Shown here piece after piece: positions 37,700-46,084 of a stretch of 64,000 bases of DNA. Position 1 is the stretch's first letter. Each line of letters begins with the position of its first letter. The stretch lies in the NCBI GenBank assembly GCA_016219015.1, contig JACRCL010000005.1:1-64000 (forward strand), in the 5' to 3' direction. The DNA is from Deltaproteobacteria bacterium. GTDB lineage: Bacteria; Desulfobacterota; GWC2-55-46. Position numbers and translations under genes: made by a program. The notes beneath the pieces were generated by a model. The model worked only from the letters and a program-made list of their open reading frames with translations, had not been told where the DNA came from and searched no databases.

Positions 37700-39109
37700 T
37701 TATTGCCGCCCGTTCTCGCCCAGTACCTCTTTCAGGTTGACCGCGGCTATCAGCATGGACAAAGGGGTCAGGTGTAGAAGCACCCTGTCGAGGGAGGTCT
37801 GTATGAGCCAGTTTATATCATTCGGGCTTATCACATATATAAGAACGTAGACGGCAAGCTGGGATAAAAGCATTGCGTTAAGGATGAGAAGGGGTTTTCT
37901 GGCAAGCCCCCGCAGGTTGAATATGAACGACGCCGCGTACAGCCACCATGTGAAGTTATAGAGGGCTATGTACCCGAACATGTATTCGACCATGCGCGTC
38001 AAAACCAATTTAATCCTGCCGATATTCCCGAAAAATACGCTCAATCCCATATTGCCGGTGTATTCGCTCTTAAGCCCGAGGCCCGTCTTGTAGACCGACC
38101 AGGGGGCTATGAAGAGCATGAGCACGGCGGCTATTATTGCGGCCTTTAACCACCACCCTTTCTTCTCAGTCATCAGATATATCAGGATGCCGAGGAAACC
38201 GAGTGCCGCGAACGCAAGCCCCTCGTTCTTTGTCCACGCGCCGAGGGCGAGGAAGAGGCCGGATAATATTACCTGCGGGGTCCTGCCCTCCTGCGTATAG
38301 AGATAAAAGAAGGCGCAGGCCGAGAGGAAGTAGACGGCTATCGTAAGGTCGGCGTGGCCCACGAAGTCCCCTACGTACAGCACGCCTATCTTTACCGGGA
38401 ACCCGCCGGAATGGATGAGCACGATAGGCGTCAGCGACAGGAGCGCCGTGAATACGAGCCCCGCCCTCCTTCCCCAAAGCCTCTTTGTGAAGTAATAAAA
38501 TACGGCGAGCATGGAGTAGAACTGGAGCGGGAATATCGCCTTTGCCGCTGTCTCGCTCACATGGCCTATGGCGGTGTAGACCCACGCTATCGATAGGGGT
38601 ATAAGGAGCGGATATTCCGGGTGGTCGTAGGCGTAGAGACCGTTCGTGAGGAAGCCGTTGGATACGGTCCTATCCACAAAAAAGGCCCTGCCCTTCAGGA
38701 ACCAGATGAACCACGCGTCCCACCCGGCAAGCGGAAGGGCCAGGGCGTAGACGAGGGCGTAAGCCGCCTGCGAAAGGATCACTACCGATAGTATTACATC
38801 AAAGAGGCCTGGACCGGTCTTTTCAATCGAAGACGCTGCTTTCTGAGGTCTCTTCCTGATGGAGTAGAGGAGCAGGGCCCCGGCGATAATCACCCACGGG
38901 GCCGAGACGGAGTAAAAGCCGAAAGGTATTGACGCGAGGGAGTAGAGGAACATCTGTAGGGATATCGCGCCGAGACCCAGGCTGAAGGATATCGCCGCCC
39001 TTACGCCGGTATTCAGCCCAAGCTCACCCTTGAGGTCTATTATCCGTAAAAGGACATACCCCGACAGGAGAAACGCGGTTATGGCCGATATAGCCATGAA
39101 TACTGTCAT
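37700..39109 (-). CDS. GT-C type membrane glycosyltransferase (family 39/ArnT-like)
   Basis: 469 residues with about eleven hydrophobic helices. The first outer loop has GWDAWFIWFLKG and then YDHPEYPLL, the acidic motifs expected in GT-C enzymes that use lipid-linked sugars. Probably modifies lipid A, cell-wall or protein substrates at the periplasmic face; the sugar and acceptor are unknown. It overlaps the next upstream gene by 4 bases, so the two form a pair. Confidence 0.75.
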   Translation of the reverse strand: MTVFMAISAITAFLLSGYVLLRIIDLKGELGLNTGVRAAISFSLGLGAISLQMFLYSLASIPFGFYSVSAPWVIIAGALLLYSIRKRPQKAASSIEKTGPGLFDVILSVVILSQAAYALVYALALPLAGWDAWFIWFLKGRAFFVDRTVSNGFLTNGLYAYDHPEYPLLIPLSIAWVYTAIGHVSETAAKAIFPLQFYSMLAVFYYFTKRLWGRRAGLVFTALLSLTPIVLIHSGGFPVKIGVLYVGDFVGHADLTIAVYFLSACAFFYLYTQEGRTPQVILSGLFLALGAWTKNEGLAFAALGFLGILIYLMTEKKGWWLKAAIIAAVLMLFIAPWSVYKTGLGLKSEYTGNMGLSVFFGNIGRIKLVLTRMVEYMFGYIALYNFTWWLYAASFIFNLRGLARKPLLILNAMLLSQLAVYVLIYVISPNDINWLIQTSLDRVLLHLTPLSMLIAAVNLKEVLGENGRQ

Positions 39110-39603
39110 CGCGCGCCCGCCCCGGCGACCCTGTACAGGGCCTGCGCGCCCTTCTCGTCCGCGCGGCCGTAGACCTTGTCGATCTTCAATGCCGAGGCGA
39201 GCGCGGCCTCAAGGGAAGGGTCTTCAGAGGGGGGGAAGAATAGCATTATGTAGTCGCCCTCTTTTAATACCGCCGGTTCAAACCGCGCCCCCGGCTCTAT
39301 CACCTTGAGATTTCGCGGGTAGAGGTAGTACGCGGCCTTCCCGGAGATAAACGATCCTTCCGGGCTTTTGGATTCGGACGGGTTGAAAAAATAGACCGTT
39401 GAGCCCGTTGGAGTCAAAGAGGCGGCCTTCTCCGACAGCTCGTCTATCGACCTTATCGTGAGCCTCTGGCGCTCGGCGCTGTCCGAAAGAATGACCCGCA
39501 TCAGTTTCACGGCGGTTATCTCCGCCTTGAAGACCGGCAGGCTGCCAAAGGCCCATAGGCACACGAGGATCGCTAAGATAAGTCCTTTTCGGCCTTTCAG
39601 CAT
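39106..39603 (-). CDS. Membrane-anchored protein of unknown function
   Basis: 165 residues. One N-terminal helix (about 8-25), the rest predicted outside. The stretch SGKAAYYLYPRNLKV and GDYIMLFF resemble short proteins or domains found next to membrane glycosyltransferases. The 4-base overlap with the glycosyltransferase gene argues that they act together. I do not recognise a named family. Confidence 0.6.
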   Translation of the reverse strand: MLKGRKGLILAILVCLWAFGSLPVFKAEITAVKLMRVILSDSAERQRLTIRSIDELSEKAASLTPTGSTVYFFNPSESKSPEGSFISGKAAYYLYPRNLKVIEPGARFEPAVLKEGDYIMLFFPPSEDPSLEAALASALKIDKVYGRADEKGAQALYRVAGAGAR

Positions 39604-39607
39604 CTCT

Positions 39608-41011
39608 TCAACCGACCGTATCGTATTCCCTTACCCTGAAGGAGACCCCGATGTCGTCCTCGGCCACCTTCCTGCACGCCTCGATATCCAATCCGGGGAC
39701 GCTAACGACTGAGGCTATCACCTTGGGGATGAACTTCTTCGCCTCCCTCAGGAAATAAAGTATCGCCGGGTATGCGTTGTCGCCGAACGGGGTCTTTATG
39801 AGCCTCTGGTACGTGGCGGAATCGGGGGCGTTCATGCTTACGGAAATCACGTCCACGAACTTCAGCTCCGAAAGGACGTTCCTCTTATGGACGAGGTTGG
39901 CAAGCCCGTCGGTGTCTATCCTTATCCTGCACCCCTGCCTTTTAAGGAACATCCCGACCTCTTTCACGAGGTCGAGCCTTATGAGCGGCTCTCCGAAGCC
40001 GCAGAAGACTATCTCGTCGTACTTCAACGCCGGGTCAGGGCCTATGGCGGCTATGACCTCCTTGAAGTCAGGCTCTTCCCCGAGCCTCAGGTAATGCCCT
40101 TTGACCGTGTAGGACTTGAACTTCGCGCAGAAGGTGCAGTAGTTCGAGCACCTGTTCGTGATATTCAGGTAAAGGGAGTTCCTGATTGGGTAGGCTATCT
40201 TCGCGTCCCGGGTCTTCGGGCCCATGCCGAAGAGGTCCTCGGAGTTCCGCGTCGTAATCCTGCCCACATCCTCTATCGTCAAGCCCTTTATCCGCGCTAT
40301 CTCTTTCGCCGTTTCGACCACGAACGACGGCTCGTTCCTCTTGCCCCTGTGGGGTAACGGCGCGAGATACGGGCAGTCGGTCTCGATGAGGATATTCTCT
40401 ATGGGGACCTTTTTTACGACCTCCCTCAATTTATCCGCGTTCGGGAATGTGACGACCCCGGTGAACGAAAGGTAGAAGCCCATCTCAAGGGCGGCCATGG
40501 CAAGCTCCATCGAGCCTGAGAAGCAATGGAAGACCCCTCCCACCTCGTTTACGCCCTCGGACTTCAAAATTTCAAGGGTGTCATTTTCAGCCTCCCTCGT
40601 GTGGATGATGACCGGGAGGTTAAGCTCCCTCGCTAGCGTTAGGTGCCTCGCGAAGACCTCCTTCTGCCTATCCCTCGGAGAGTTGTCGTAGTGGTAGTCG
40701 AGCCCGGTCTCACCTATGGCCACGACCCGTGAGCCTTTCTGGAGGGCGAGGGAGCGTATCTCATTGAAAGGCGTCTCATCAACGGCGTCCTTCGCGTCAT
40801 GCGGGTGGACGCCGAGGGCCGCGTAGATGAAGTCATAGTAGGAGAGCAACTCCGTAAGGCCGCCGAAGCCGGTCTTTTTGTTCCAGCAGCCGACCGTGAT
40901 GATGTTCTTGAGCCCGGCCTCTTTCGCCCTTTGGATAACGAGGTCCCTGTCCGTGTCGAACTTAGGGTCGTCAAGGTGGGCATGGGCGTCTATGAAAAGG
41001 GTCTTATCCAT
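39608..41011 (-). CDS. TatD-family nuclease fused to a radical SAM domain
   Basis: 467 residues. Residues 1-262 are a TatD metal-dependent hydrolase (HAHLDD at His10/His12, GETGLDYH, HTREA, ETDCPYLAP). Residues 275-467 form a TatD-associated radical SAM domain with Cys288, Cys292 and Cys295 (CSNYCTFC) and GFGEPLIRLD. The fusion is known in related bacteria, but its substrate is not. Gene order after metG is the same as for tatD elsewhere. Confidence 0.9.
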   Translation of the reverse strand: MDKTLFIDAHAHLDDPKFDTDRDLVIQRAKEAGLKNIITVGCWNKKTGFGGLTELLSYYDFIYAALGVHPHDAKDAVDETPFNEIRSLALQKGSRVVAIGETGLDYHYDNSPRDRQKEVFARHLTLARELNLPVIIHTREAENDTLEILKSEGVNEVGGVFHCFSGSMELAMAALEMGFYLSFTGVVTFPNADKLREVVKKVPIENILIETDCPYLAPLPHRGKRNEPSFVVETAKEIARIKGLTIEDVGRITTRNSEDLFGMGPKTRDAKIAYPIRNSLYLNITNRCSNYCTFCAKFKSYTVKGHYLRLGEEPDFKEVIAAIGPDPALKYDEIVFCGFGEPLIRLDLVKEVGMFLKRQGCRIRIDTDGLANLVHKRNVLSELKFVDVISVSMNAPDSATYQRLIKTPFGDNAYPAILYFLREAKKFIPKVIASVVSVPGLDIEACRKVAEDDIGVSFRVREYDTVG

Positions 41012-41045
41012 AAAAAATTAGGCAACTCCGATTTAATTCACAGCA

Positions 41046-41128
41046 TGTCATTCTGAGCGCAGCGAAGAATCTCGTATTTAGACAAAAACATACAGATTCT
41101 TCGGTCGCTACGCTCCCTCAGAATGACA
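41046..41128. repeat. Dispersed inverted repeat, family 1, copy C
   Basis: TGTCATTCTGAGCGCAGCGA at the left, CTCAGAATGACA at the right, inner arms GAAGAATCT/AGATTCTTC. It fills the gap between metG and the TatD fusion. Confidence 0.85.
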
Positions 41129-41177
41129 ATTAATCAGAGTTTCCTTAATACCAGTTAAAAGAAATGAGGTCATTCTT

Positions 41178-42776
41178 TTATTGCTGTATCCTCGGGAAGA
41201 GCGGCGGTAGCTTTTTTATCTGTTTGCCCGCCTTGCCTTTCCCGAACCTGACCTCATTTTCAAAGGAGCAGGCGGAGATATCACCCTCCACCCCGAGTCC
41301 CTCCCAGACCTTTTGGGCCGAGGCGGGCATGAACGGATATATATATACGGCCAATATCCTCAGCCCCTCGGCGAGCGTATAGAGGACATTGGAGAGCGTC
41401 TCTTCGTCCTTTTCTTTCGCGAGCTTCCACGGAGCGGACTTATCGACATAGACGTTCATATTCCTTACTACAACCCATATCTGCTCCAGTGCGTCACTGA
41501 ACTTAAGCTCATCCATCAGCTTATCGAAATTCTTCCATTTGCTCCCTTTATATTCTCCGCTATACAAGGTTACTTCGAACAATTTCCTTATAAACTCTTC
41601 GCTGGCCCGGCCTTCCGCCGCTTCGCTTTCGGGCCTGTCCATGGCCTCAACCCGCTCCGGCACCACGCCTCCCCTGTACTTCTCTATCATGGAGACGGAC
41701 CTGCTCAAGAGGTTGCCGAAGTCGTTGGCCAGGTCGCTGTTTATCCTGCCTTCGAGGGCCTTTATCGAAAAATCCCCGTCCACCCCGAAAGGGACCTCCC
41801 TTAAGAGGAAGTACCTGAACTGGTCCACGCCGTATCTGGATATCATCTCGTTCGGGTCGACGACGTTGCCTTTTGACTTGCTCATCTTGGCCCCGTCCAC
41901 GGTCCACCACCCGTGGGCGAAGACCTTGCCCGGCAGAGGCAGCCCGGCGGCCATGAGGAAGGCCGGCCAGTAGACGGTATGGAACCTCAGGATGTCCTTG
42001 CCTATTATGTGGAGGTCGGCAGGCCAGAAGATGTTCCTGCCGCTCTCCAGCGGGTATCCCGTGGCCGTCAGGTAGTTCGTGAGCGCGTCGAACCAGACGT
42101 ACATTATGTGCCTCGGGTCTTCCGGCACTGGTATGCCCCAGGAGAAGGTCGTCCTGCTGACGGACAAGTCCCTGAGACCATCCCTTACGAAACTTACTAT
42201 CTCATTTCTTCTGTTCTGCGGCTCGATGAATCCGGGGTGGGCTTCGAAATATTTAAGGAGCGGCTCGCCGTATTTCGAGAGCTTGAAGAAATAGCTCGGC
42301 TCTTTCAGTTTCTCCACCGGCCTGCCGCAGTCGGGGCACCTGCCGTCCTTCAGCTGTGTCTCGGTAAGGAAGTTCTCGTCCGCGGTGCAGTACCAGTCCT
42401 CGTACTCGCCGAGGTAGATATCGCCCCTGCCCCTTACCTCTTCCCAGAGGCGCGTTACGGCCTGCCTGTGCCTGTCTTCTGTCGTCCTTATGAAGTCGTC
42501 GTTGGATATGTTGAGCCTTGCCCAGAGGTCCTTGAACCTTACCATTACGTTATCGGCGAATTCAAGCGGCCTTACATTCGCGCGCTCCGCGGCCTTCTCG
42601 ACCTTCTGGCCGTGCTCGTCGGTCCCGGTCAGGAATAATACTTGATAGCCCTTGAGCCTCCTGTACCTCGCGATAACGTCCGCGGCCACGGTCGTATAGG
42701 CGTGCCCAATGTGGGGGACGTCGTTGACGTAATATATGGGTGTGGTGATGTAAAAGGTCTCTTTCCTGTCCGGCAT
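41178..42776 (-). CDS. metG: Methionyl-tRNA synthetase
   Basis: 532 residues from the ATG at 42776. A start at 42818 is open but would overlap ricT and lengthen the usual FYITTPIYYVND N-terminus. HIGH motif is PHIGHAYTT, KMSKS is present as KMSKSKGN, and a zinc knuckle is seen around CTADENF...CPDCG. No C-terminal dimerisation (EMAP-like) domain, so the monomeric form. AGGAAGG directly precedes the ATG, with very tight spacing. Confidence 0.95.
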   Translation of the reverse strand: MPDRKETFYITTPIYYVNDVPHIGHAYTTVAADVIARYRRLKGYQVLFLTGTDEHGQKVEKAAERANVRPLEFADNVMVRFKDLWARLNISNDDFIRTTEDRHRQAVTRLWEEVRGRGDIYLGEYEDWYCTADENFLTETQLKDGRCPDCGRPVEKLKEPSYFFKLSKYGEPLLKYFEAHPGFIEPQNRRNEIVSFVRDGLRDLSVSRTTFSWGIPVPEDPRHIMYVWFDALTNYLTATGYPLESGRNIFWPADLHIIGKDILRFHTVYWPAFLMAAGLPLPGKVFAHGWWTVDGAKMSKSKGNVVDPNEMISRYGVDQFRYFLLREVPFGVDGDFSIKALEGRINSDLANDFGNLLSRSVSMIEKYRGGVVPERVEAMDRPESEAAEGRASEEFIRKLFEVTLYSGEYKGSKWKNFDKLMDELKFSDALEQIWVVVRNMNVYVDKSAPWKLAKEKDEETLSNVLYTLAEGLRILAVYIYPFMPASAQKVWEGLGVEGDISACSFENEVRFGKGKAGKQIKKLPPLFPRIQQ

Positions 42777-42783
42777 CCTTCCT

Positions 42784-43572
42784 TTAAGCCCCTTCCGTGG
42801 AGTCCTGCCGGCCGCCATCCTTGCCCTGCCCGTCTTCTTTCCCGTTCTTTCCGTTATGGCCGTCGTGCCCGTTATGCCCGCCGCAGCCCGAGCACCCGCC
42901 CCCGTCCTTGCCCTGCCTCGCGCCCTTTTCGTTCTGGTACATCTGGTGCTCGTAGCTCAGGCAGCACATCAGCCTGCCGCAGATGCCGGATATCTTGACC
43001 GGGTTCAGGGCAAGGTTCTGCTCCTTCGCCATCTTTATCGTAACAGGCTCGAAGTCCGAGAGGAAACCGGAGCAGCATAGCTCCCTGCCGCACGGCCCGA
43101 GCCCGCCTACCATCTTCGCCTCGTCCCTCACCCCGATCTGGCGCATCTCGATCCTCGTATGGAACCCGGCGGCGAGGTCTTTTACCAGCTCCCTGAAGTC
43201 CACCCGGGTCTCGGAGGTGAAGTAGAATATCGCTTTGCTCGAATCAAAGAGGTACTCCACCCTTATGAGCTTCATAGGGAGCCTGTAATGGGCTATCTTT
43301 TCCCTGCATATCCTGAACGCATCGTTCTCGCGCTCGGTGTTGAACCCGTGCCTCTCCATATCGACCGCGTCGGCCTTGCGGACGACCTTCTTCAAGGGGC
43401 GCACGAGCGCGGCAGGGTCGGCCTCTTTAGGCCTGTACGCGACGACGCCCATGCCGAGCCCCTTTTCGACCTCGACTATGACCGTCTCTCCGGGGTTCAG
43501 TTCCAGCCCGTTCGTGTCGAAGTCATAGACCTTGCAAGCCTTCTTGAACCTTACACCCGCTATCTTAACCAT
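42784..43572 (-). CDS. ricT: RicT/YaaT-like PSP1-domain protein
   Basis: 262 residues. The PSP1 C-terminal domain contains GLGPCGRELCCSGFL and SGICGRLMCCLSYEH, cysteine pairs that bind Fe-S in the Bacillus RicAFT complex. The last 45 residues are an unusual Gly/His/Lys/Asp-rich tail with GGGCSGCGGHNGHDGH. The tmk-holB-ricT-metG order is widely conserved. The RNA-processing role in Bacillus may not apply here. Confidence 0.87.
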   Translation of the reverse strand: MVKIAGVRFKKACKVYDFDTNGLELNPGETVIVEVEKGLGMGVVAYRPKEADPAALVRPLKKVVRKADAVDMERHGFNTERENDAFRICREKIAHYRLPMKLIRVEYLFDSSKAIFYFTSETRVDFRELVKDLAAGFHTRIEMRQIGVRDEAKMVGGLGPCGRELCCSGFLSDFEPVTIKMAKEQNLALNPVKISGICGRLMCCLSYEHQMYQNEKGARQGKDGGGCSGCGGHNGHDGHNGKNGKEDGQGKDGGRQDSTEGA

Positions 43573-43598
43573 TAAGGACCTCTTTTCCTTTTTTCCTC

Positions 43599-43640
43599 AG
43601 GCTGCTGAAAAAGTCCATCTGCCGCGTTATCTTCGCCGCT
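43599..43640. repeat. Truncated MITE-like repeat (family 2, copy c)
   Basis: AGGCTGCTGAAAAAGTCCAT followed by CTGC and a decayed interior. The right end is missing and is replaced by the hairpins at 43642-43693. Between holB and ricT. Confidence 0.65.
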
Positions 43641-43641
43641 T

Positions 43642-43693
43642 CCCCTCCCATCAAGGGAGGGGAGATTTTGATACCCTGCAGCAAGCTGCAGGG
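43642..43693. repeat. Two short palindromes between holB and ricT
   Basis: CCCCTCCC/GGGAGGGG (43642-43662) repeats the stem at 15298-15318. CCCTGCAGC/GCTGCAGGG around AA (43674-43693) is nearly the stem at 63813-63832. Both look like small dispersed palindromes. Confidence 0.6.
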
Positions 43694-43701
43694 TTGTTTC
43701 A

Positions 43702-44697
43702 TTACGCGCGCGCGGAGATGTTCAGGAACAGCGCCTCTAACGTCAGCTGCTTGTTCGCGTACCTCGGGGGCATTATCGAGCGCTTCGCCCCCTCGACCAT
43801 CGAATAAACGTCCCAGAGCTCCCTTGACCCGCTGTCCTTGTCGAAATGGCCCGCGAAGTCCGAGTTGACCACAAGCCCGCCCGCGCCTTCCATGTATACG
43901 GCCTTGTCCCTGTACCAGCCCTTTATGAACTCGAGCACCTCTTCGAGGTCGTCCCTCCTTGAAAGCTCCTCGGCGAGCCTTATGGCCTCGTCGGTATCGC
44001 CCGGCTCTATCGACAGAAGCCGCATGAGTACCTCTTTCCTCTTCTCGTTCGCCCCTGCCTCAAGGTAACTGAAGGCCGCCGAGACGCTCCCCCCGGAGGC
44101 CCTGGCGACGCTCTGGGCCTCTCCGGCCGGAAGGCCCCTCTTGTCCGCGAGAAAACCCGAGAGCGCGTCGATCGGCAGGGGGCGGAAGTTGACCCTCTGG
44201 CACCTTGAGATTATCGTCGGAAGCAGCTCGCTCGGGCGCGACGAGATAAGTATTATCATCGACCCTGCCGGCGGCTCCTCGAGCGTCTTCAGAAAGGCGT
44301 TGGCGGCCTGCGCCATGAACCTCTCGGCCGAGTCTACAACAACCACCCGTGTCCCGCTCTCGACCCTGTACTTTACCGCGTTCTGTATCTCCCTTACCTG
44401 GTCCACCCTGATAAGCCCGGCGTCGTCCCGCTCGCCGTCCCTGTCGGTAGGCCATACCTGCAAGAGGTTGGTGTGGACGCCCCTTTCCATCCTCTCGCAG
44501 TCAAGGCAGGTACCGCAGGGTTCGCCTTCCAGAGGGCGCTGGCAGTTCAGGGCGGCGGCAAAGGCGAGGGCGGCCTTCCTTTTGCCGATGCCTTCGGGGC
44601 CTGAAAAGAGATAGGAATGCGCTACCCTTTTATTAAGGATGGCGCCCTTTATTATCTCTATCTCCCTTGTGTGGCCTATTATGTCTTTGAAAGGCAT
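43702..44697 (-). CDS. holB: DNA polymerase III delta' subunit
   Basis: 331 residues. AAA+ clamp-loader fold with P-loop-like GPEGIGKRKAALAF, a four-cysteine zinc module (CQRPLEGEPCGTCLDC) and LKTLEEPPAGS followed by ISRCQRV. It is part of the sliding clamp loader. A TATAAT box lies about 25 bases upstream of the start on the minus strand, without a good -35. Confidence 0.93.
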   Translation of the reverse strand: MPFKDIIGHTREIEIIKGAILNKRVAHSYLFSGPEGIGKRKAALAFAAALNCQRPLEGEPCGTCLDCERMERGVHTNLLQVWPTDRDGERDDAGLIRVDQVREIQNAVKYRVESGTRVVVVDSAERFMAQAANAFLKTLEEPPAGSMIILISSRPSELLPTIISRCQRVNFRPLPIDALSGFLADKRGLPAGEAQSVARASGGSVSAAFSYLEAGANEKRKEVLMRLLSIEPGDTDEAIRLAEELSRRDDLEEVLEFIKGWYRDKAVYMEGAGGLVVNSDFAGHFDKDSGSRELWDVYSMVEGAKRSIMPPRYANKQLTLEALFLNISARA

Positions 44698-44731
44698 ATC
44701 TGCCCTACAGTCCTCTCATTATAATACCACA

Positions 44732-44772
44732 TGGCTGCCTCTAAAAATTAGAACAATTTTTAGAGGCAGCCA
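44732..44772 (-). terminator. Perfect 18-bp palindrome at the end of tmk
   Basis: TGGCTGCCTCTAAAAATT and its complement flank a 5-base loop. The right arm contains the last codons and the stop codon of tmk. Although strong, it has no long T run after it, so it may act as a 3' stabiliser or weak terminator. Confidence 0.5.
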
Positions 44773-45377
44773 CATATCTCTTCATGAATCGAAGCTATCT
44801 CACGGGCCGCGGCTATCACCCTGACCCTTTTGGGGTCGTTCGCGGCTATCGAAAGGTAGCCGTCCCTCACCCTCCCGTGGAAGGCAAGGTCCTCTTTCTC
44901 GAAGCGGTCCTCCCTCGCGCCCTTCTTCTCTTTTATCCTCGACAGCGCCCTTTCAAGGCCCACCTCGATGTCGCAGTCGATGAGGAAGGTGATATCAGGC
45001 TTCAATCCGCCTGTCGCGAGCCTGTTAAGGCCTTCTATGGTCTTTATGTCGAGCCCCCTGCCGAAGCCCTGGTAGGCTACGGTGGAGTCAGTAAACCTGT
45101 CGCAGACGACGGTCTTTCCGGCTTCGAGCGCGGGCCTTATGACGTTTTTGACGAGCTGGGCCCTGCACGCCTCATAAAGGAAGAGCTCGGCCCACGGGTC
45201 AACGGGCTCCTGTTTGGAATCGAGGAGTATCGCCCTCACCCTCTCGCCCAGGGCCGTGCCGCCCGGCTCCCGCACGCTAAGGACTTTCCTCCCCTTTTTC
45301 TCAAGGAAGGACTTAAGCAGCTCCATCTGGGTAGACTTGCCGCACCCCTCGACTCCTTCGAAAGTTATGAAAGCCAA
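44760..45377 (-). CDS. tmk: Thymidylate kinase
   Basis: 205 residues from a TTG at 45377, giving AFITFEGVEGCGKSTQ, the normal Tmk beginning. An ATG at 45440 is open but its first 16 or so residues are read from a MITE-like repeat and match nothing in the family. P-loop is EGVEGCGKST, then the DRFTDSTVAYQG segment. It makes dTDP from dTMP. Confidence 0.9.
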   Translation of the reverse strand: MAFITFEGVEGCGKSTQMELLKSFLEKKGRKVLSVREPGGTALGERVRAILLDSKQEPVDPWAELFLYEACRAQLVKNVIRPALEAGKTVVCDRFTDSTVAYQGFGRGLDIKTIEGLNRLATGGLKPDITFLIDCDIEVGLERALSRIKEKKGAREDRFEKEDLAFHGRVRDGYLSIAANDPKRVRVIAAAREIASIHEEICGCL

Positions 45378-45392
45378 TCCAATGCCCCCAGC

Positions 45393-45513
45393 AGGCTGCT
45401 GAAAAAGTCCATCTGCTTTGTTGTCTTCGTCGCTCATCATTGCGACGTACGAACAGAGTACGTCTCATGCCTCGCTCCTTGACGCCTCGCATCTGGAGCT
45501 TTTTGAGCAGCCT
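45393..45513. repeat. MITE-like repeat, family 2, copy d
   Basis: 121 bases from AGGCTGCTGAAAAAGTCCAT to GAGCTTTTTGAGCAGCCT. It lies just upstream of tmk (minus) and about 100 bases upstream of the promoter of the BlaI-like gene (plus). Confidence 0.87.
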
Positions 45514-45608
45514 GAAAAAATTTTGAGTTTTAAGGCGACCTTTTAGAGAAAATCGACTCATATTACAGTAAAAGGGGAGGCTAAGCAAGCTATTATCAAA
45601 CTTTCGTC

Positions 45609-45637
45609 TTGACATTCTACAGGTTGTCGAATATTAT
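45609..45637 (+). promoter_or_regulatory. Promoter with operator dyad for the BlaI-like regulator
   Basis: TTGACA (45609-45614), 17 bases, TATTAT (45632-45637). The 17-base spacer is itself an interrupted dyad, TTCTACAGGTTGTCGAA (45615-45631). A repressor bound there would block RNA polymerase completely. The dyad recurs at 47027-47043. Confidence 0.8.
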
Positions 45638-45664
45638 GGGAGGTATGAAGGCCAGGCTTTGAAA

Positions 45665-46084
45665 ATGGAAAATACCATCAGGTCAAAGGACAACCCCGGA
45701 AAGATACTCGGCCGCCTCGAACAGGAGATACTCGAAGTCCTCTGGGCAAGGGGCGAGGCTACAGGAAAGGCCGTTTTTTCCGAAATAAAAGGGACGAGGG
45801 AGATCGCCCTCACAACGGTACTTACCGTGCTTGAGCGGCTCTGTAAAAAGGGCTTCGTCAAAAGGACAAAGGGCGACAGCGTCTATATATTCAGTCCGGC
45901 TTACACAAAAGAGGGTTTCGCAAAAGAGGTATCGGGCGAAGTGCTAAGGGGCATCTTCGAGATATCGAGGAGCGGGGCCTGCGCGTCGTTCGTGGACACC
46001 CTCGCTGATACCGACCCTGTCGAGCTCGACAGGCTCTCGGTCCTCATAGAGAAGAAGAAAAAGGAGCTTGAAAGGAAGAGGTAG
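45665..46084 (+). CDS. BlaI/MecI-family winged-helix repressor
   Basis: 139 residues from the ATG at 45665 (a TTG at 45659 is in frame). The winged helix spans about 15-85: LGRLEQEILEVLWARGEAT, VLTVLERLCKKGFVKR. A C-terminal dimerisation helix follows. It has one cysteine only and lacks the CxCx4CxC metal site of the copper repressor CopY, so it probably does not sense metal itself. The stop overlaps the start of the M56 peptidase by one base, like blaI-blaR1. Probable repressor of this locus. Confidence 0.85.
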   Translation: MENTIRSKDNPGKILGRLEQEILEVLWARGEATGKAVFSEIKGTREIALTTVLTVLERLCKKGFVKRTKGDSVYIFSPAYTKEGFAKEVSGEVLRGIFEISRSGACASFVDTLADTDPVELDRLSVLIEKKKKELERKR

